NCBI GenBank assembly: GCA_904063045.1
Contig: CAJFCJ010000013.1
Coordinates: 726,156 to 790,155 of the forward strand
Length of the DNA stretch: 64,000 nucleotides
Direction: 5' to 3'
Origin: Dimorphilus gyrociliatus
Lineage: Eukaryota; Annelida; Polychaeta; Dinophilidae
A program made the translations under genes and the position numbers. Below, one piece after another: positions 25,259 through 37,778 of the stretch. The stretch's first letter is position 1; each line of letters begins with the position of its first letter. Below the pieces are notes generated by a model. The model had not been told where the DNA came from, did not search any database, and saw only the letters and a program-made list of their open reading frames with translations.

Positions 25259-27062
25259 TTAAGCAAATAATACTTTTTTCGAAGTTGGTTCAACCATAAG
25301 AAGAGCTGGTTTTTCTATGGCAGTTTGAAAGGCTTGCATGAAACTCTGAGCAATATCGTCGCTAACAGCTCTGTTATCGTATGAGAGTTGACTCATCATT
25401 GAATTAATTGTTGTTTCGTCTTCTTGAAAAACTTTTCTTGATCCCCCTAAGGCTAAAATTCCAACTTGTGGGGGATTAATAACGGCTGAAAAGAAATCAA
25501 TTCCGAACATTCCGAGATTAGAAATGGTAAAGGTGCCCCCTTGAAATTCATGAAGTTGTAGCTTCCCATCTCTCGCTTTATGAGCTAAACTATTTACAGT
25601 TTCTGATACTTGTTTGACGTTTAGTGTCGATGCGTTAAATACAATTGGGGTAATCAAGCCTTCAGCGGTTGATACGGCAACTGAAATATCAATACTCCTA
25701 AAGACTCTAACGCCTTGATCATCACCTAAATAATGGGCATTCAACTCAGGTACAGTTCCAAGAGCGAATGCTGTTGCCTTAATGATAAGATCATTAACTG
25801 ACACTTTAATGCCCTCCGCTTTTAGTTCCTGCCTCAAACGAAGTAGAGAAGTCATATTGCAATCGGCAATAGCATAGCTATGAGGAATAGAACTTTTCGA
25901 TTCTGTAAGACGCTTAGCAATAGTTCTACGCATATTTGTGAGAGGAATATCTACATAGTCTCCCGTCTGAGAAGGTGTTGTAACCGGAGTAGCTATAAAG
26001 AAAAAGAAAAAAACGATTTTTTTTTTTTTAATAAACAAATTTATTCTTGCTTACCCTTTTTCGTAGGCTTTAAATTTTTCTTTTCAGTTTTTGATTGAGG
26101 CTTTAAATTCTTATTATTTATATAATCCAAAACATCTCTGTATGGGCAATAGCAAAAAAAAGATTTATATCTCTTCTTTTTTTTTTTTAATTTAAATATG
26201 TAAATTAACAAATTATTTTTTTAAAAAACTAATAATTACCCTTTCAGAACCATTCCGTTATGTCCGGTACCGGCTATATTATTAGCATCTAGTCCATATG
26301 CTTCTAAAATTAATCGAACAGCCGGACCGATTGGCATACTATAATAATTTTTTATTAGTAAAAATTAATACGGTTTAAATTACAACATACTTTCTATTGT
26401 TCGATTTTTGTGGACCAGTTTGCTCTTTTTTGGATTGATTAGACTCTGCAGTAGGTTTTATCTCTTCTGTTGTGGCATCTTTAGGAATTTCAACATTTTG
26501 CCAATCATCTCCCTCATCTACAACTAGACCGATTAGAGTTCCAACTTTGATATCTTTAGCATTTTCCTCTTTCTACCAATCAAAATTATCATTTTGATTA
26601 ATCAATCCTTCGTTAATTATTCTGTAAATTTAAAAAGAACTTACAATAATCTTTGCTAATATGCCTTCATCCTCTAAATCAAAAGAAACGACTGCTTTAT
26701 CGGTCTGTATTTCGCAAATAGCATCTCCAGCTTGAATAGCGTCTCCTGGAAAAATTTAGAAATGAAAATTCTGCAGCAAACATTTTCCTGCAAACCTTCT
26801 TTCTTTAACCACCTAACAATCGTTCCAGTTTCCATTGTGGGAGACAGAGATGGCATTTTAATTTTCGTTGTTGCTGATCAGTTGGAAAAATGTGTAAAAT
26901 TATGATTTTAATGCATTGATTATAACCTATTTGCAACGCACCATGATTTATATTTTGAGTGTGAATTTTTTTACAATAAAGTGAGGCATTTACTGATGCA
27001 GAAATATTAAAACTCTTAAAAGCTGACAAAGGTCGATGCAATCTCAAACATCGAGCCGCCAT
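25259..27062 (-). CDS. PDHX: Pyruvate dehydrogenase complex component X (E3-binding protein)
   Basis: Seven exons: 27062-26927, 26873-26796, 26745-26645, 26572-26391, 26338-26240, 26137-26055, 25992-25259; 470 residues (human 501). Residues 1-45 look like a mitochondrial presequence. One lipoyl domain follows ([16 protein letters not shown], then [12 protein letters not shown] with the lipoylated Lys near 88). Next are a subunit-binding domain ([21 protein letters not shown]) and the acyltransferase-like core ([40 protein letters not shown]). The catalytic DHRxxDG motif of E2 is replaced by DNRAVSDD, and [12 protein letters not shown] is the PDHX form. This is therefore the E3-binding structural subunit rather than DLAT. 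The start context GAAAATGGCGGC is discussed as a TISU-like element. Confidence 0.9.
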
Positions 27063-27066
27063 TTTC
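27053..27066 (-). promoter_or_regulatory. TISU/YY1-like initiator overlapping the PDHX start codon
   Basis: On the minus strand the start codon sits in GAAAATGGCGGC. This fits the TISU consensus (SAASATGGCGGC) except for A at -1, and it also contains a YY1 core. TISU directs cap-dependent initiation on mRNAs with very short 5' UTRs and is common among mitochondrial-protein genes. Confidence 0.45.
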
Positions 27067-27670
27067 GCATCGTCTGCTTAAAAGTCGGGCGTGCTTAATA
27101 TAGGATGGGATTGAACATTGGAACTTGGATCTAAATTTAGCAATCACTCATGACAAATAGACAACAACTAATTAAAATTCATCAGCAGACAGGACAAACA
27201 GCTGGAAAATAAATGTATATATATAATTATATATTTAAATATATACGTATAAAATCTAATTAAAAATTCTTCCTTACAAAAATTAATCTATTTTTAAAAT
27301 TTTCGAATAGTTTGTAAGAGTTTATAAACTAAGTTATTTTTCATTAAAAAGATCCTTATCATATAGATCTGTTAGTAGAATGATAAAATAAAACTTATCT
27401 ATTAGTTTCATCTCTTTAAAGAGTAACATTAATCTGACATTAAAAAGTTTACTATTTACTGAATAACTTCTGAACCATTAAAGATATTATTGTTGCTAAA
27501 CAAATATTTAAACTATTTAACTGTTTTATATAAAAATTTATTGGTTTTTGTGTATTAAGTAAAAATAAATATTACTTTTTTCTCTTAAAAAGCATTTGGA
27601 ATAAGTTTTTGAACAAAAAGAGAAATGTAGAAAAAAGAGAGAGAGAGAGAGAGAAATTTTTAAAAAATGT
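27063..27670. other. Intergenic region upstream of PDHX
   Basis: About 600 bases without a coding signal lie between the PDHX start and the stop of the next minus-strand gene. There is a (GA)n run near 27640-27653. It should contain the PDHX promoter and the 3' end of the unrecognised upstream gene. Confidence 0.4.
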
Positions 27671-29419
27671 CTATTTATTGTCAATAGTTGCTCTATCTAA
27701 CCATTTGGAAACAGTAACATTTATAAGATGAAGTCGATCTATTGGACCAGGATGGCATTCGATCAAAAGTTTATGATTCATTAAGGCCGCTGTAAAGTTA
27801 ATAAGGTTTTTAAATTATGAAAGAGATTTTTTTCTATTTAAATGGTTTTTGTACTAACGAAATACTCCAAAAAGGAAAAAATGTAGACTTTGTAACCGAA
27901 ATCTCTTTTTATCATCCAAAATACTACAAGTATCACATAACTTTTCATCAAAAACGAAATAACGTGCAACATCGGTTGAAAATAATTTATTCATAACGTT
28001 ATTTATTAAATGGCTACCAGTTTCTCCACTTTTCCTTGAGATAATTTTATGCTTATTAAATAATAATTATCTAATTAAAGCATTTACTTGAATTATATTA
28101 AAAGTATACGAACTAAAACAAATATTGAATCTTGTTGATTGTTATCCAACAATGCGGACGATAGACCATTTAAATCTTTAATTGGATAAACTGAATCAAA
28201 TAATTGTTGTTCTTCATCTTTTATTTCATCTTCCTTCGACATTAAACATATCCCATAAACCCCATTACGATAAGAAGTAACTTTATATAAAGATGAAAAC
28301 TTTGTTGTTAGTTCATCTAAGACAAGCAACAAAAAGTTTTTAATATAATTATCTTCTTTTCAAAGTATCAATTACAAGCAATCTTTCATTGTACATATTG
28401 TTCTCCCCTTAGTTAGTTCCCCCTCCCCTATTGTATTGTAAAAGTTCATAGAGTGCATGGATATTTAGGCAGCTATATGTATATATATACAATTTTCAAA
28501 CTATTATTTTAAGACTTACGACATATTGCTGAAATTTTATCTTCATCGCAGAGAAATTCAACTCTTCTAGTTCTGTTTAAATTAATTATATAGAATATTA
28601 ATTCACCCTTTTGCTTTTTAACTTTCATCCACAAAGTCTTTAACTTCACCTCAAAACTTGGTCGAAAGTTTCTTCCTTGTTCACTACATTTGAAATTATA
28701 TCCTTACAATAATAAGTATTATACTAATTGAAACAAACAAACCTAAGGAGTTTGTCTTATTTATCATTGTCATTTTATCAACTTCGATAAAACAATCGCG
28801 CATAAAAGGGTTCACCATTATGTCGTTAATTTTTATAAGACAAGGTCCAATTAAGCCTAAATTTTTTGGAAAGTTTGAAGTATAAGTCGGACTTTCGAAA
28901 GCGGTCCATCTCTCTGAGGTATTTTCGTCTTTGATGTAAGTGTCTAAATCGTCTAATCTTTCAGACCAATCTGTGAAGATAAGTTTCTTTTAGGATTATC
29001 ACCATTATTAAGCAATACTACAGAGATCGATAGAGAAAGAGAGAGAAAGGGTGAAGGAAGAAAGAAACAGAGAGAAGGGAGGAAGAATAGAGATATAAAA
29101 AGATATAGATAGATAGAGAAGAGAAAGATATTCTTACAATTCTCCGATCTCATTCTCGTTCGGTCATCATCTAGAAATATTTTTACGCTACGCTGTAAAA
29201 GTTTTTGTAAAATGACGTTTATTTTTTGCCATTCTATATCGAATTCTTCCATATCTTCATTGCAATTAGTAATGATACAATCTTCGAGATCATTCGTTAA
29301 AAGAAGTGGAGATTGATCCATTGCAATCGGTATATCTTCGAAAGGAAAGAAGAAATCAACTTCTTTCAGAAAATCATCATTATCATCAACAACTTCATTT
29401 TCATTCAGGATTGATTCTT
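27671..29419 (-). CDS. Unrecognised multi-exon gene, 5' end not resolved
   Basis: Six exons read through in one frame: 29419-29138, 28970-28743, 28702-28520, 28316-28114, 28051-27859, 27789-27671, encoding at least 401 residues. The phases agree at every junction, which argues for a real gene. The first listed exon begins after a clear acceptor (a T-run then GCAG) in phase 1, so at least one 5' exon is missing. The nearby candidate ending TAC at 29564 with donor GTAAGA does not join in frame. The N-terminal part is acidic (EVVDDNDDFLKEVDFFFPFE). Later segments include PSFEVKLKTLWMKVKKQKGE, FLCDEDKISAICHELTTKF and a C-terminal LLIECHPGPIDRLHLINVTV. There is no signal peptide, transmembrane segment or catalytic motif. 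I cannot name the family. Confidence 0.6.
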
Positions 29420-31146
29420 CTGCAAAAAAAGAAATAATACTGTAATTAACTGACAAACAAACAGTTACAAGTGTTGCACAATGCAAAGAACAATAATAAC
29501 AGACTTCGCAACTTTTAGTTACGATATAGAAAGAATTTCTTCTAATTAACATGAACATTCTTACGTACTCATCATCCTTAAACAATAAAGAATCTTTGCA
29601 TAGATAATTAGCTGATATTCTAGAAGTTTTTTTTCAAAAAAGAAACGAAAGAAATCTATTGTTTGCTCTTATCTCTTACAAACTAAAATAAAACTTTTGT
29701 ACTCGTTTATAACTTACTATACAAACTAGCTAATTTGCATAGCCGGTCGAATAACCAAAAAAAAAAGAAAAAAAACTCTGTACATGCCTTAGGACATTAA
29801 TAACCGATATAGGTTTATAAAGTTCTTAAGTTACGTAAGCTGAGAGATACAAGGTTTTTCGGATGCTCCACTTCTATTACAATAAACAATAAAGGATGAG
29901 AGAGACGGGAGAAAGCAGAAAATGAACAATAAGAATAATAATATAATAATATCAAACTAAACATGACAATTATATTCCTATTCTATATCGTAACCTTTTG
30001 TAAACCTAATAAAAAGTATTTAAACAATTATAAATGATTATCTTATTTAAATATTTATCTTGAATAAATCAACTCCTAATTAACTATGGAATTAGGTCGG
30101 ATTTTATTATATAGTATATTCATAAAGAAAGACTAAAAACTTTCTTCAAAAGGATTAGGTAAACACTTGAAGTTTGATTTTTTTACGCATTTGTTTGTTA
30201 AGAAAACTAACCTTTTTGTGGAGGAAAAATTTGTTAAGTATACTTTAATTTAGGGTTGTTTTTGTCAATTTTCAAAGGGACCATAGATATAAAATGCACT
30301 TGGTAGACCCACATAAAAAAGACACGCATGTGTACTTTTTTTTTTTTTACATAAACTTACAACACGGACATATCAATAAGAAAACAAACGATTTCGTTCT
30401 AAAATGAAGATCTATGAAGAGAGAGAAGAAAGTATAGTATTGAATAAGAATAAATAGCTGAAACTGGCTTGATAGACGGATAGCTTGTTAGTTCGAAAGT
30501 TATTGGATTAAAAGCATCAATGATGAGACATTAATAATAAAGGTAAAATTACCGAACGGAAGTAGGATTATTTATCTTATAATAGTATAAAGGCCTATAT
30601 TTATATATATATATTATTTATTTACTGATTGACTAAGTATACATTAAAAAATATATTAAAATAAAATAACTTTTATAATTAAAGTTCTTCTTTTAAATAA
30701 CTATTCAACATTACTTTAACTTTTTAGGCCTATATCTCATACTTGAATAGCTGAAAGATGTCATTCTACTAAATATCATTTTATCAGCCTATATTCATAA
30801 ATAGATTAATGAATATTTATCAGTGTGATTTGTTTTTAATTAAATAATCATTTTTTTAGTCATTTTTTAATATTTTTATTATAAATATCATTTGAAAAAA
30901 AAAAGAATAAAAGAACATTTTTATTGAAGCAGTCTTTTAATAGTTGAAGGATATAAAATTATTAAGGTCAATATTCTGAAGTCTTCCGCCGACGCTTGAG
31001 ATAAGTATACGTCGGTATTCGATGAATAATATCCTATAAAGAGTTGACATAAAAAAAAGTTCGTTATCTCTTAAAAGCAGAGGACGCTCGCTTCAGTCAT
31101 CTTATCAGTCTCACCTGAACAATAGCAGCGTCCGAAGACTGAAAAA
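29420..31146. other. Divergent intergenic region between the unrecognised gene and the Ig receptor
   Basis: It should hold the missing 5' exon(s) of the minus-strand gene and the promoter of the Ig-domain gene. The sequence is AT-rich with A- and T-runs and a short (TA)n near 30605. The last 150 bases (from about 31075) look like a 5' UTR, being less AT-rich. Confidence 0.4.
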
Positions 31147-34100
31147 ATGAGGAAAACTCTAGGATTATACCTGCTTTCTTTCATATTCTTTACATGTTTT
31201 TCAACATGTTTATCAGGTAAAAGTTATAGAAATCAGTATTCTTGATAGTTTTGTTGAAAACGACAAGCGGAAATTATGAAATGTTTTTAAAACTTCCATA
31301 TTTGCTACAAAACATTTATATTTGCAAGTATTATGCTAGAAAAAATGAATAGTAATCTCTTAAAGATGTACTGGTATGGAGCCTAAAATTACTGTTTTGG
31401 AGTTTTAGCGCCAAAAGTTCTTTATTGAAAATCTACTATATCTCGCCAAAAAAAAATCTTTAATAAATTCTATTTACATTTTCAGTACGATTTCTGTCGT
31501 CTCCACCTAATTTGATAGGAAAAGTTGGAGAAAGTTTAGAAATGGGGTATTCATTTGACGGTAAAATTTTATATTAAACAATTATAATATCGCTCAGTCA
31601 CGCTTTTATATTTAAATCAGAGACTACTAATATGGGTCTTTTTGGAGATAGACCTGTAGTCCCTGACCGAATATATCAAACTCCGACACTCTTCGCTACC
31701 ACTTGGTCAGTAACACCAGCTGGAATATCTGATCGCTATAACTTTACTATTAGAAGCCTAACAAAAGTAAGAAATAGTGAACTGGAAACTAATAGTTTAT
31801 TAATAAATAATTTCAATTTAAGGATGTTCGAAAAAGAATTACCGCTGAACTTTTGACCACCGGTCAACCAATATACCGTAATCACAGCATCACAGTGTAC
31901 GGTAAGTACTGTACACAGTTATATTTATTGAAATTTTCACCAACGATTTTGATCCTCTAACCACAGATTCGAATCCAGTCCTTACTCGAAATCCGCAAAA
32001 TAATCTTAAAGATGGCGATAAATTCGAGCTGACTTGTACATTTGGAAAATGGGGCCACGGAATCTTTACTGGTGACTTCTACGTAGACAACGAAACGATT
32101 TCTGGTGGCAGTGCAGACTTTAAAGTAGAGAGTGATAAGATTATTTTTTCTGCAAATTTTACTGCTGACTATAAGGTTGATAGAAAAGACATCACTTGCA
32201 GAGTATTTTCTAAAGATCAGGGGTTCCCAAATTATATTGCAAGCAACACAATACGATTTGAAGTTGAACGTAATAAATAGAACATAAGTTGTTAAAATAT
32301 TTCTTACAGAATGTATATATTACAGATAAAGTAACACAAATAAAGATTTCACCTGATCCATCTCAATCGGATATTACAGTGAAATCAGGTGATACCATCA
32401 ACTGCACGGCATCTGGAAATCCTCCTCCTGATTTTGAGTGGAGAAGAGTAAGTACTAAGAGTATGAATTTATATCAGTATTCATAAAAAATTATATTTCT
32501 AGAAAGACGAATCCGAAAGTCCTAAACAGGGAAAAACACTTACAGTTGCTAGCAATTGGGAAAATGGTGAACGAACATATATTTGTACCGCCAAAAACGT
32601 AATTAATCAACAGCTTTATACACAAAATGCTTCTATTACTTTTAAAATTGGTAAGCTGTTTAAAATAACTAATATTTAAATATGTATTAAATGATTTAAT
32701 TTAAATTAACAGATAATGCTGGAACATCGTCAGGAAGTAAATCTGGAACCGGTATGTTGAACTTGATGCTTATATCTTTAGCATATTACCTTTATTAACT
32801 TCACCCTGGCTATTTTCATCCGAATAATAATCACCTTGAATTACTTCATGTCTTTAGATAACACACGCTTTTTTAATCAAACATATATATTTACCATTTG
32901 ATCTGGCTTCTTTTTAAAAATAAAACACGCTTTAAACTTATGAGGTGCCCAAAGAAATGTTTCAAAACCCGATGCTTTTTCCTTAGAGAGTCATTTTTTA
33001 GGGCAATCAGCACCCTATTTTTATTAAACAATTTAACTAGATTGTAAGTCTAGTTTTATGTTGTATTCAAAATAAGCTAGACTTTTTAGATAGTCTCTAT
33101 TTTATCTTATAAAATTAAACAGAGGCTTGGAAGATTGCTGTTGCAACTGTTGGTGCTATTTTGGGAGTAGCCCTAATTGTCGGAATAATCGTAATAGTCC
33201 TCGTATTAAGGAAGAGAGGACGTAAGCATATTTCTTCCAATTTATCTCTTTCGAAATCGAAACAAGCATTTTCTCTTACAGAACAACCAAAGCCGCCAAT
33301 ACGGTCTGATGCAAGTAGATCCCAAAATAACGGTAATTATTAGGCCAAAAGTCTTTTTTATACCCACTCAGATGTATCATAAATCTTAACTAATCAATAT
33401 ATTTTTTTCTATACAATTTCTTTTATAACTTTAATCAGCTAATGATAACAACGAACTTCCAACTCAAAGGTAATTTATTCATTTTTTTATTGCATACTTA
33501 AAACTGTTATAAAATAATTCTTCTAAAAGAATCAAATGATCAATATATTGTCTAGTAATTTTTACTTTTTATTCTTTGTGTTAATTTAATCTGCTCTTTT
33601 CCTTTTAAATTAACAAAACAACTAACAATTTCGTTTCTAACCAAAAAAAATAACTGTGAACATGATTGTAATTTTAAAAAAAAGTACAAAAATGGTTGAC
33701 ACATGTCTGGACCTTACAAATATTGGTCATTTGTCTATAGACCTAGTACGCTGCATGAATATTAATTAAATATCATTTGTTAAAGAAAACCTGATAATAG
33801 AGTCCCAGCTGACATACCTCGTAGTGTAGGTCCATCTGTGGGTCCTCCAGACAGCACGCCCTTGTACAGTGAGCTACAAAGGTAGTTTGAGACATTGGCG
33901 TTTAGCATTTTTGTACGAATTGGTATATTAATTTCTAATTATATTTATTCATGAAGACCGAAAAGACCGTCAGCCTACGACAACCTTCCACCATCAGCTT
34001 ATCAAACACATAATGTACCATCCTCCAGAGCTCCTTACATGCAAGGTGATTTCGACGATTCTTTGACTAGCTCTAATGGTCCTCCACCAGAATTATCGCA

Positions 34101-34291
34101 GGCGCCAAGATATGTAAGTTCTCTAGTTTTTAATTTTTAACCTAAATTAGAATGTTATCCCTTTAAAAATTTAGATTATGCCATCTGGGCCACAGCCCAG
34201 ACCCTCTAGACCTTTAAGACCGAATTCAGGCACAGGACCAACAACAATGGCACCAGGCTACAATAATTATTCTCCCGATACCCAAGTTTAG
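31147..34291 (+). CDS. Single-pass membrane receptor with three Ig-like domains and a C-terminal PDZ ligand
   Basis: Thirteen exons: 31147-31216, 31486-31560, 31621-31766, 31823-31901, 31967-32269, 32326-32447, 32503-32650, 32713-32751, 33123-33332, 33439-33469, 33801-33881, 33957-34113, 34175-34291; 525 residues in frame. A signal peptide (MRKTLGLYLLSFIFF) leads to three Ig-like domains. The second (FELTCTF to DITCRVF) and third (TINCTASGNPPPDFEW to YICTAKN) keep the disulfide cysteines; the first does not. A short linker is followed by a transmembrane helix at about 331-356 and a proline-rich cytoplasmic tail with possible tyrosine sites (LYSEL, AYDNLP, GYNNYS). It ends SPDTQV, a class I PDZ-binding motif. 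The layout resembles nectin/CADM/nephrin-like adhesion receptors, but I cannot assign an orthologue. Confidence 0.8.
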
Positions 34292-34920
34292 GTGTTTTTT
34301 TTTTTCATTTTTAATTTTTGCAAAACGAATGTTAAACAAAATTTTAATGTAAAAAGGAAAATTGAGTTTTATAGACAAAATGTTTGTTATTTTTAACGTA
34401 AAGTAAATGATTTGTTAATTATATGAAAAAAAAGAAAAAGAAAGAAAGAAGATTGGAAAAGAAAGAGGGAGAACTTTTTTTTTTATCATCTTGCCATTTA
34501 TAATATTTATATATTTTACATTTTTATTTTGTGATCGATATTGAAACTAGCTTATTTTAGACTTAGTTATTCTATATATCATCAGATAATTATCATTTGA
34601 AGAGAGGAAAACAACATTTAAAATGATTTTGTGTATCAGTCTTAAAATATGAAAACCATTTATCTAAAACCATTTTGAATATGAATTGTCTTTTTGCAAA
34701 AGTATTTATATAATGTATACGTAAAATTTTGCCTTTCACATCAGGCCTACCTAACTAGCTAATTGCATTGCCTATCATATTCTTTTTTTGTTGTTATTTT
34801 TATTACATTCATTCAAATAGCTCGTGGTTTCTATATTTTTAATCAATATAGTCGTCAAGAGCGTAGATCGTGTTTAAACAAAGCAAGAGGTGGATAGATA
34901 ACAGATAGAGGTTCATACAC

Positions 34921-34955
<35 letters not shown>

Positions 34956-36692
34956 CATATATCAAAATATCAGCAATATCTCTGATTGTTAATGATAACA
35001 AAAGTTTTATTTCTTCCTTCTTCTTACATTTTCCTAAAAAGTAAAGATAAACTCTTTGACTATGTTTTCTGTTCTTTTATACATTTCTCTTCAAAACTGA
35101 CAAGTAGATATAGCAAAAAAATGTATCCTTATCGTTTTGCTTCTTATCGCATTTCCTCTCCTAAATTAGCTAAATTTTTTATTATCTATCATATGAAACG
35201 ATATAAGCTTTTTTATTTATTGCTCTAACTGTTCGTTAGTTAGACTTCTATAAGTATCGTTTATATCAAAAAGAAAACAAAACTGCAGCTGTATAAAGTT
35301 GGACTTTAATATTTTCTTCTTTACATTTAAAAGCAGTAAAGCTTTCTGATTTTAGTAAACAAAAGATAAGAGAAAGACTACAATAGATTTCAACCTAGAT
35401 CTAGAATAAAACAAATCAATAAGCAACGCTATCTTTTTCTAGAGATTACGGTAAATTGATGAAATACCTTAAGGGAATTTTACCTTCTATTATTCATTTG
35501 TTTTTTTGCTTATTATGTCATATTGTTGCGTTATTAAATAAATTCCACTTTTATCAAAATGGAATAACTTCCTCATCTTTTTTTTGAACTATTAAATTCT
35601 CTTTATAGCATTTTCGCTCTTTTTTATTGATAACGTTTAGTACTGATTAATTTACGTTGTATCTCGAGAAAAATCGTCAATAATCAAAATTACTTTAATA
35701 TATAGTAGTTAAAAGTTTTCAATGGTACTCTCATACTCGGTATTTAGCAACAACCACTTTCTTCTTATAACCTTTCAATATCACTTTAGAACGGCTTGTA
35801 AAATGACGCCATCTATCGAGTAAGTAAGCTTGTCCGTACAACCGTTAAAGAAACGGGAAAAAAAAAAGAAAAATCCAACAAAATAGTCCTTAGTTACGCG
35901 TACAACACCTGGATACTCTACAAATTTAGCTATCTTTGATATTTATTTATATATCTAAAATAGTCAAGTACTAAAATAAAGTTGGAACAAAGACTTAAAA
36001 CGCAGAATATAACAATCCCCTTTTCGCTTTCCCTTTCTAAATTTTTCTTATAACAAATCCATCACATCAAATATAAAAGGGAAAAAGGGAACTATATTCT
36101 TTAATCAAATGAATTTTTCTATACTTAATGTCCTTTCCTGAGTCATTCTTACAGACAGAAAAAGAGAGCTTTTTATACCCCTATTCATAATTCTATTTAT
36201 ATCTTTATATATTTAAAAGGCAAATGTATCGATCGTGTTCGCTAAAAATACAATGGAAATCAAAATGAAAAGATCTTATAGATAATACTAGTCACTGTAA
36301 AAAAAAAGGCACTTTATAGCCTTCATTTGTAAGGATTTATGCTAATCCCTGTCGAATATTTATCCAGCATGAATAAATCGTATAGGACTCACTAAACAAA
36401 CATTTTCTAAAAAATCAACAGGAAAAAATAACACGCTAACGACTTCCGACTTAGATTTAAAAACTTTACTGCTTTTTTATTATTTATACTATCCAACCTT
36501 CCTACCTTTTTTGCTTTTAGAACTTATAAATTAGTAGATAATTTACTATATAGATGGCGCTACTATACAAAATAATTTTGGAATTGCAGACGAAGCAGCA
36601 AAGTACCCTGTTCTGTGGTTTTTTTGTTGTTGTAATTGTTGTCTGCAAGAGTCGATTTTTCCTATTTGAAAAGAATAGGTGAAAGTCTTCCT
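34292..36692. other. 2.4-kb gene-free AT-rich region
   Basis: No coding exon is supported. It contains the presumed 3' UTR of the Ig receptor, a (TA)n run at 34923-34958 and poly-A/T stretches. ORFs here have the biased Leu/Phe/Ile/Lys composition expected of AT-rich noncoding DNA. Confidence 0.45.
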
Positions 36693-37675
36693 ATGAGACT
36701 CTCAAAGAGACGTCATATTACTAACGTACTTTTGACTGTTTTCTGCATCTTTATACTCTATACGCTTATACCAAAGAGGCCGATTAAGAGACTAGTGAGC
36801 TATCTGACCGGCTATCATGCTATAAACAAATGTAACCCCTTAGTAAGCCCCGTGAAGAGCAAACATCCAGTAATCGGTTTGTCTTATAGAGGAAATTAAA
36901 TAATTTTATAGCCAATCTTATTTCAACCCTCAACAGCTCTGCTAGGATCAGATGAGTCTGGTGTAGAAGTCCTCCGTTTCCTTATAGAACAACTAAGCGG
37001 TTTCTATACTGGAAGCGTAAGAGAGGCAAATAGTGATATTTTTGACTTAGACGGCCATACAGGGCCAGAGGTTCGTTAATTATTCATTACTCCCTCATCT
37101 CAAAATTATATCTATATACAATCCAGGTGATTGCCATTCAAGCGGAAGAGCTTTCAGATTTAGGTCATGTAAATGGTTTGGTAGTTGTCTATAGGAAATT
37201 AGAAGATATTGTAAGAGCACAATTCTCGAAGAAGGTTGGGAAAGGAGTTTTCGCAGAAGCGCCTTTAAGAGCTTACTACGGCCCTAATTGGAAGAGTTTT
37301 GCAATTAATCATGGCAATAGATGGGAGACGCTCTACCGAAGTTATTTTGCAGTTAAAAAACTCCCAACATTGATAATACATTACGAAATGCTTTTAAATC
37401 GGGAAGATATGAGATCTGAATTAAATAAAGTAGCCAATTTCTTTCATTTTCCAGTCTGGTCGACAATAGAGGATTGTGTTGTCAGCGGTAATTTAGACGA
37501 AACCCTGAAACTTCTATATCCAAAAAAATTAAAACCAGGATTTAAGCCATTCTCATTTCTACCTAAATATCATATGGATCGTTTTCGAAAGGTACAAAGT
37601 GAAATTGATGATATAGTTAAAATGAAAGAGGAAAAATATGTTCCTTTGACATTAGCTGCTCAAGAGAAGGTTTAA
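36693..37675 (+). CDS. WSCD-type sulfotransferase homologue with degenerate PAPS site
   Basis: Three exons: 36693-36876, 36937-37070, 37127-37675; 288 residues from the ATG at MRLSKRRH. It is a type II membrane protein (transmembrane helix about residues 10-27, NVLLTVFCIFILYTLI), as in Golgi carbohydrate sulfotransferases. Similarity to the WSCD1/2 sulfotransferase domain is seen in FLIEQLSGFYTGSV, GPNWKSFAINHGNRWETLY and LPTLIIHYEMLLNREDMRSE followed by ANFFHFPVW. However, the 5'-phosphosulfate loop (FPGSGNTW in the family) reads LGSDESGVE, the 3'-phosphate motif RNP is replaced by YRKLEDI, and there are no WSC domains. It may be catalytically dead or use the fold differently. AATAAA at 37772 lies across the stop region of the convergent TMEM97 gene. 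Confidence 0.7.
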
Positions 37676-37778
37676 CCTTCCCCTTTTTGTTTCTCTATCA
37701 ATGAACAAAGAACGTACAGTCACATCTTCATTTATACTTTGAATATATTCTTCGTATTCCTAAATTTTTTCAATAAAA

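Noticed and set aside
34986-35228. 80-codon plus-strand ORF
   Set aside because: Phe/Lys/Tyr/Ser-biased, no recognisable motif or adjacent exons; sits in a gene-free AT-rich tract.
36636-36692. N-terminal extension of the sulfotransferase homologue
   Set aside because: It begins at TTG; the first ATG (36693) gives a normal type II membrane N terminus.
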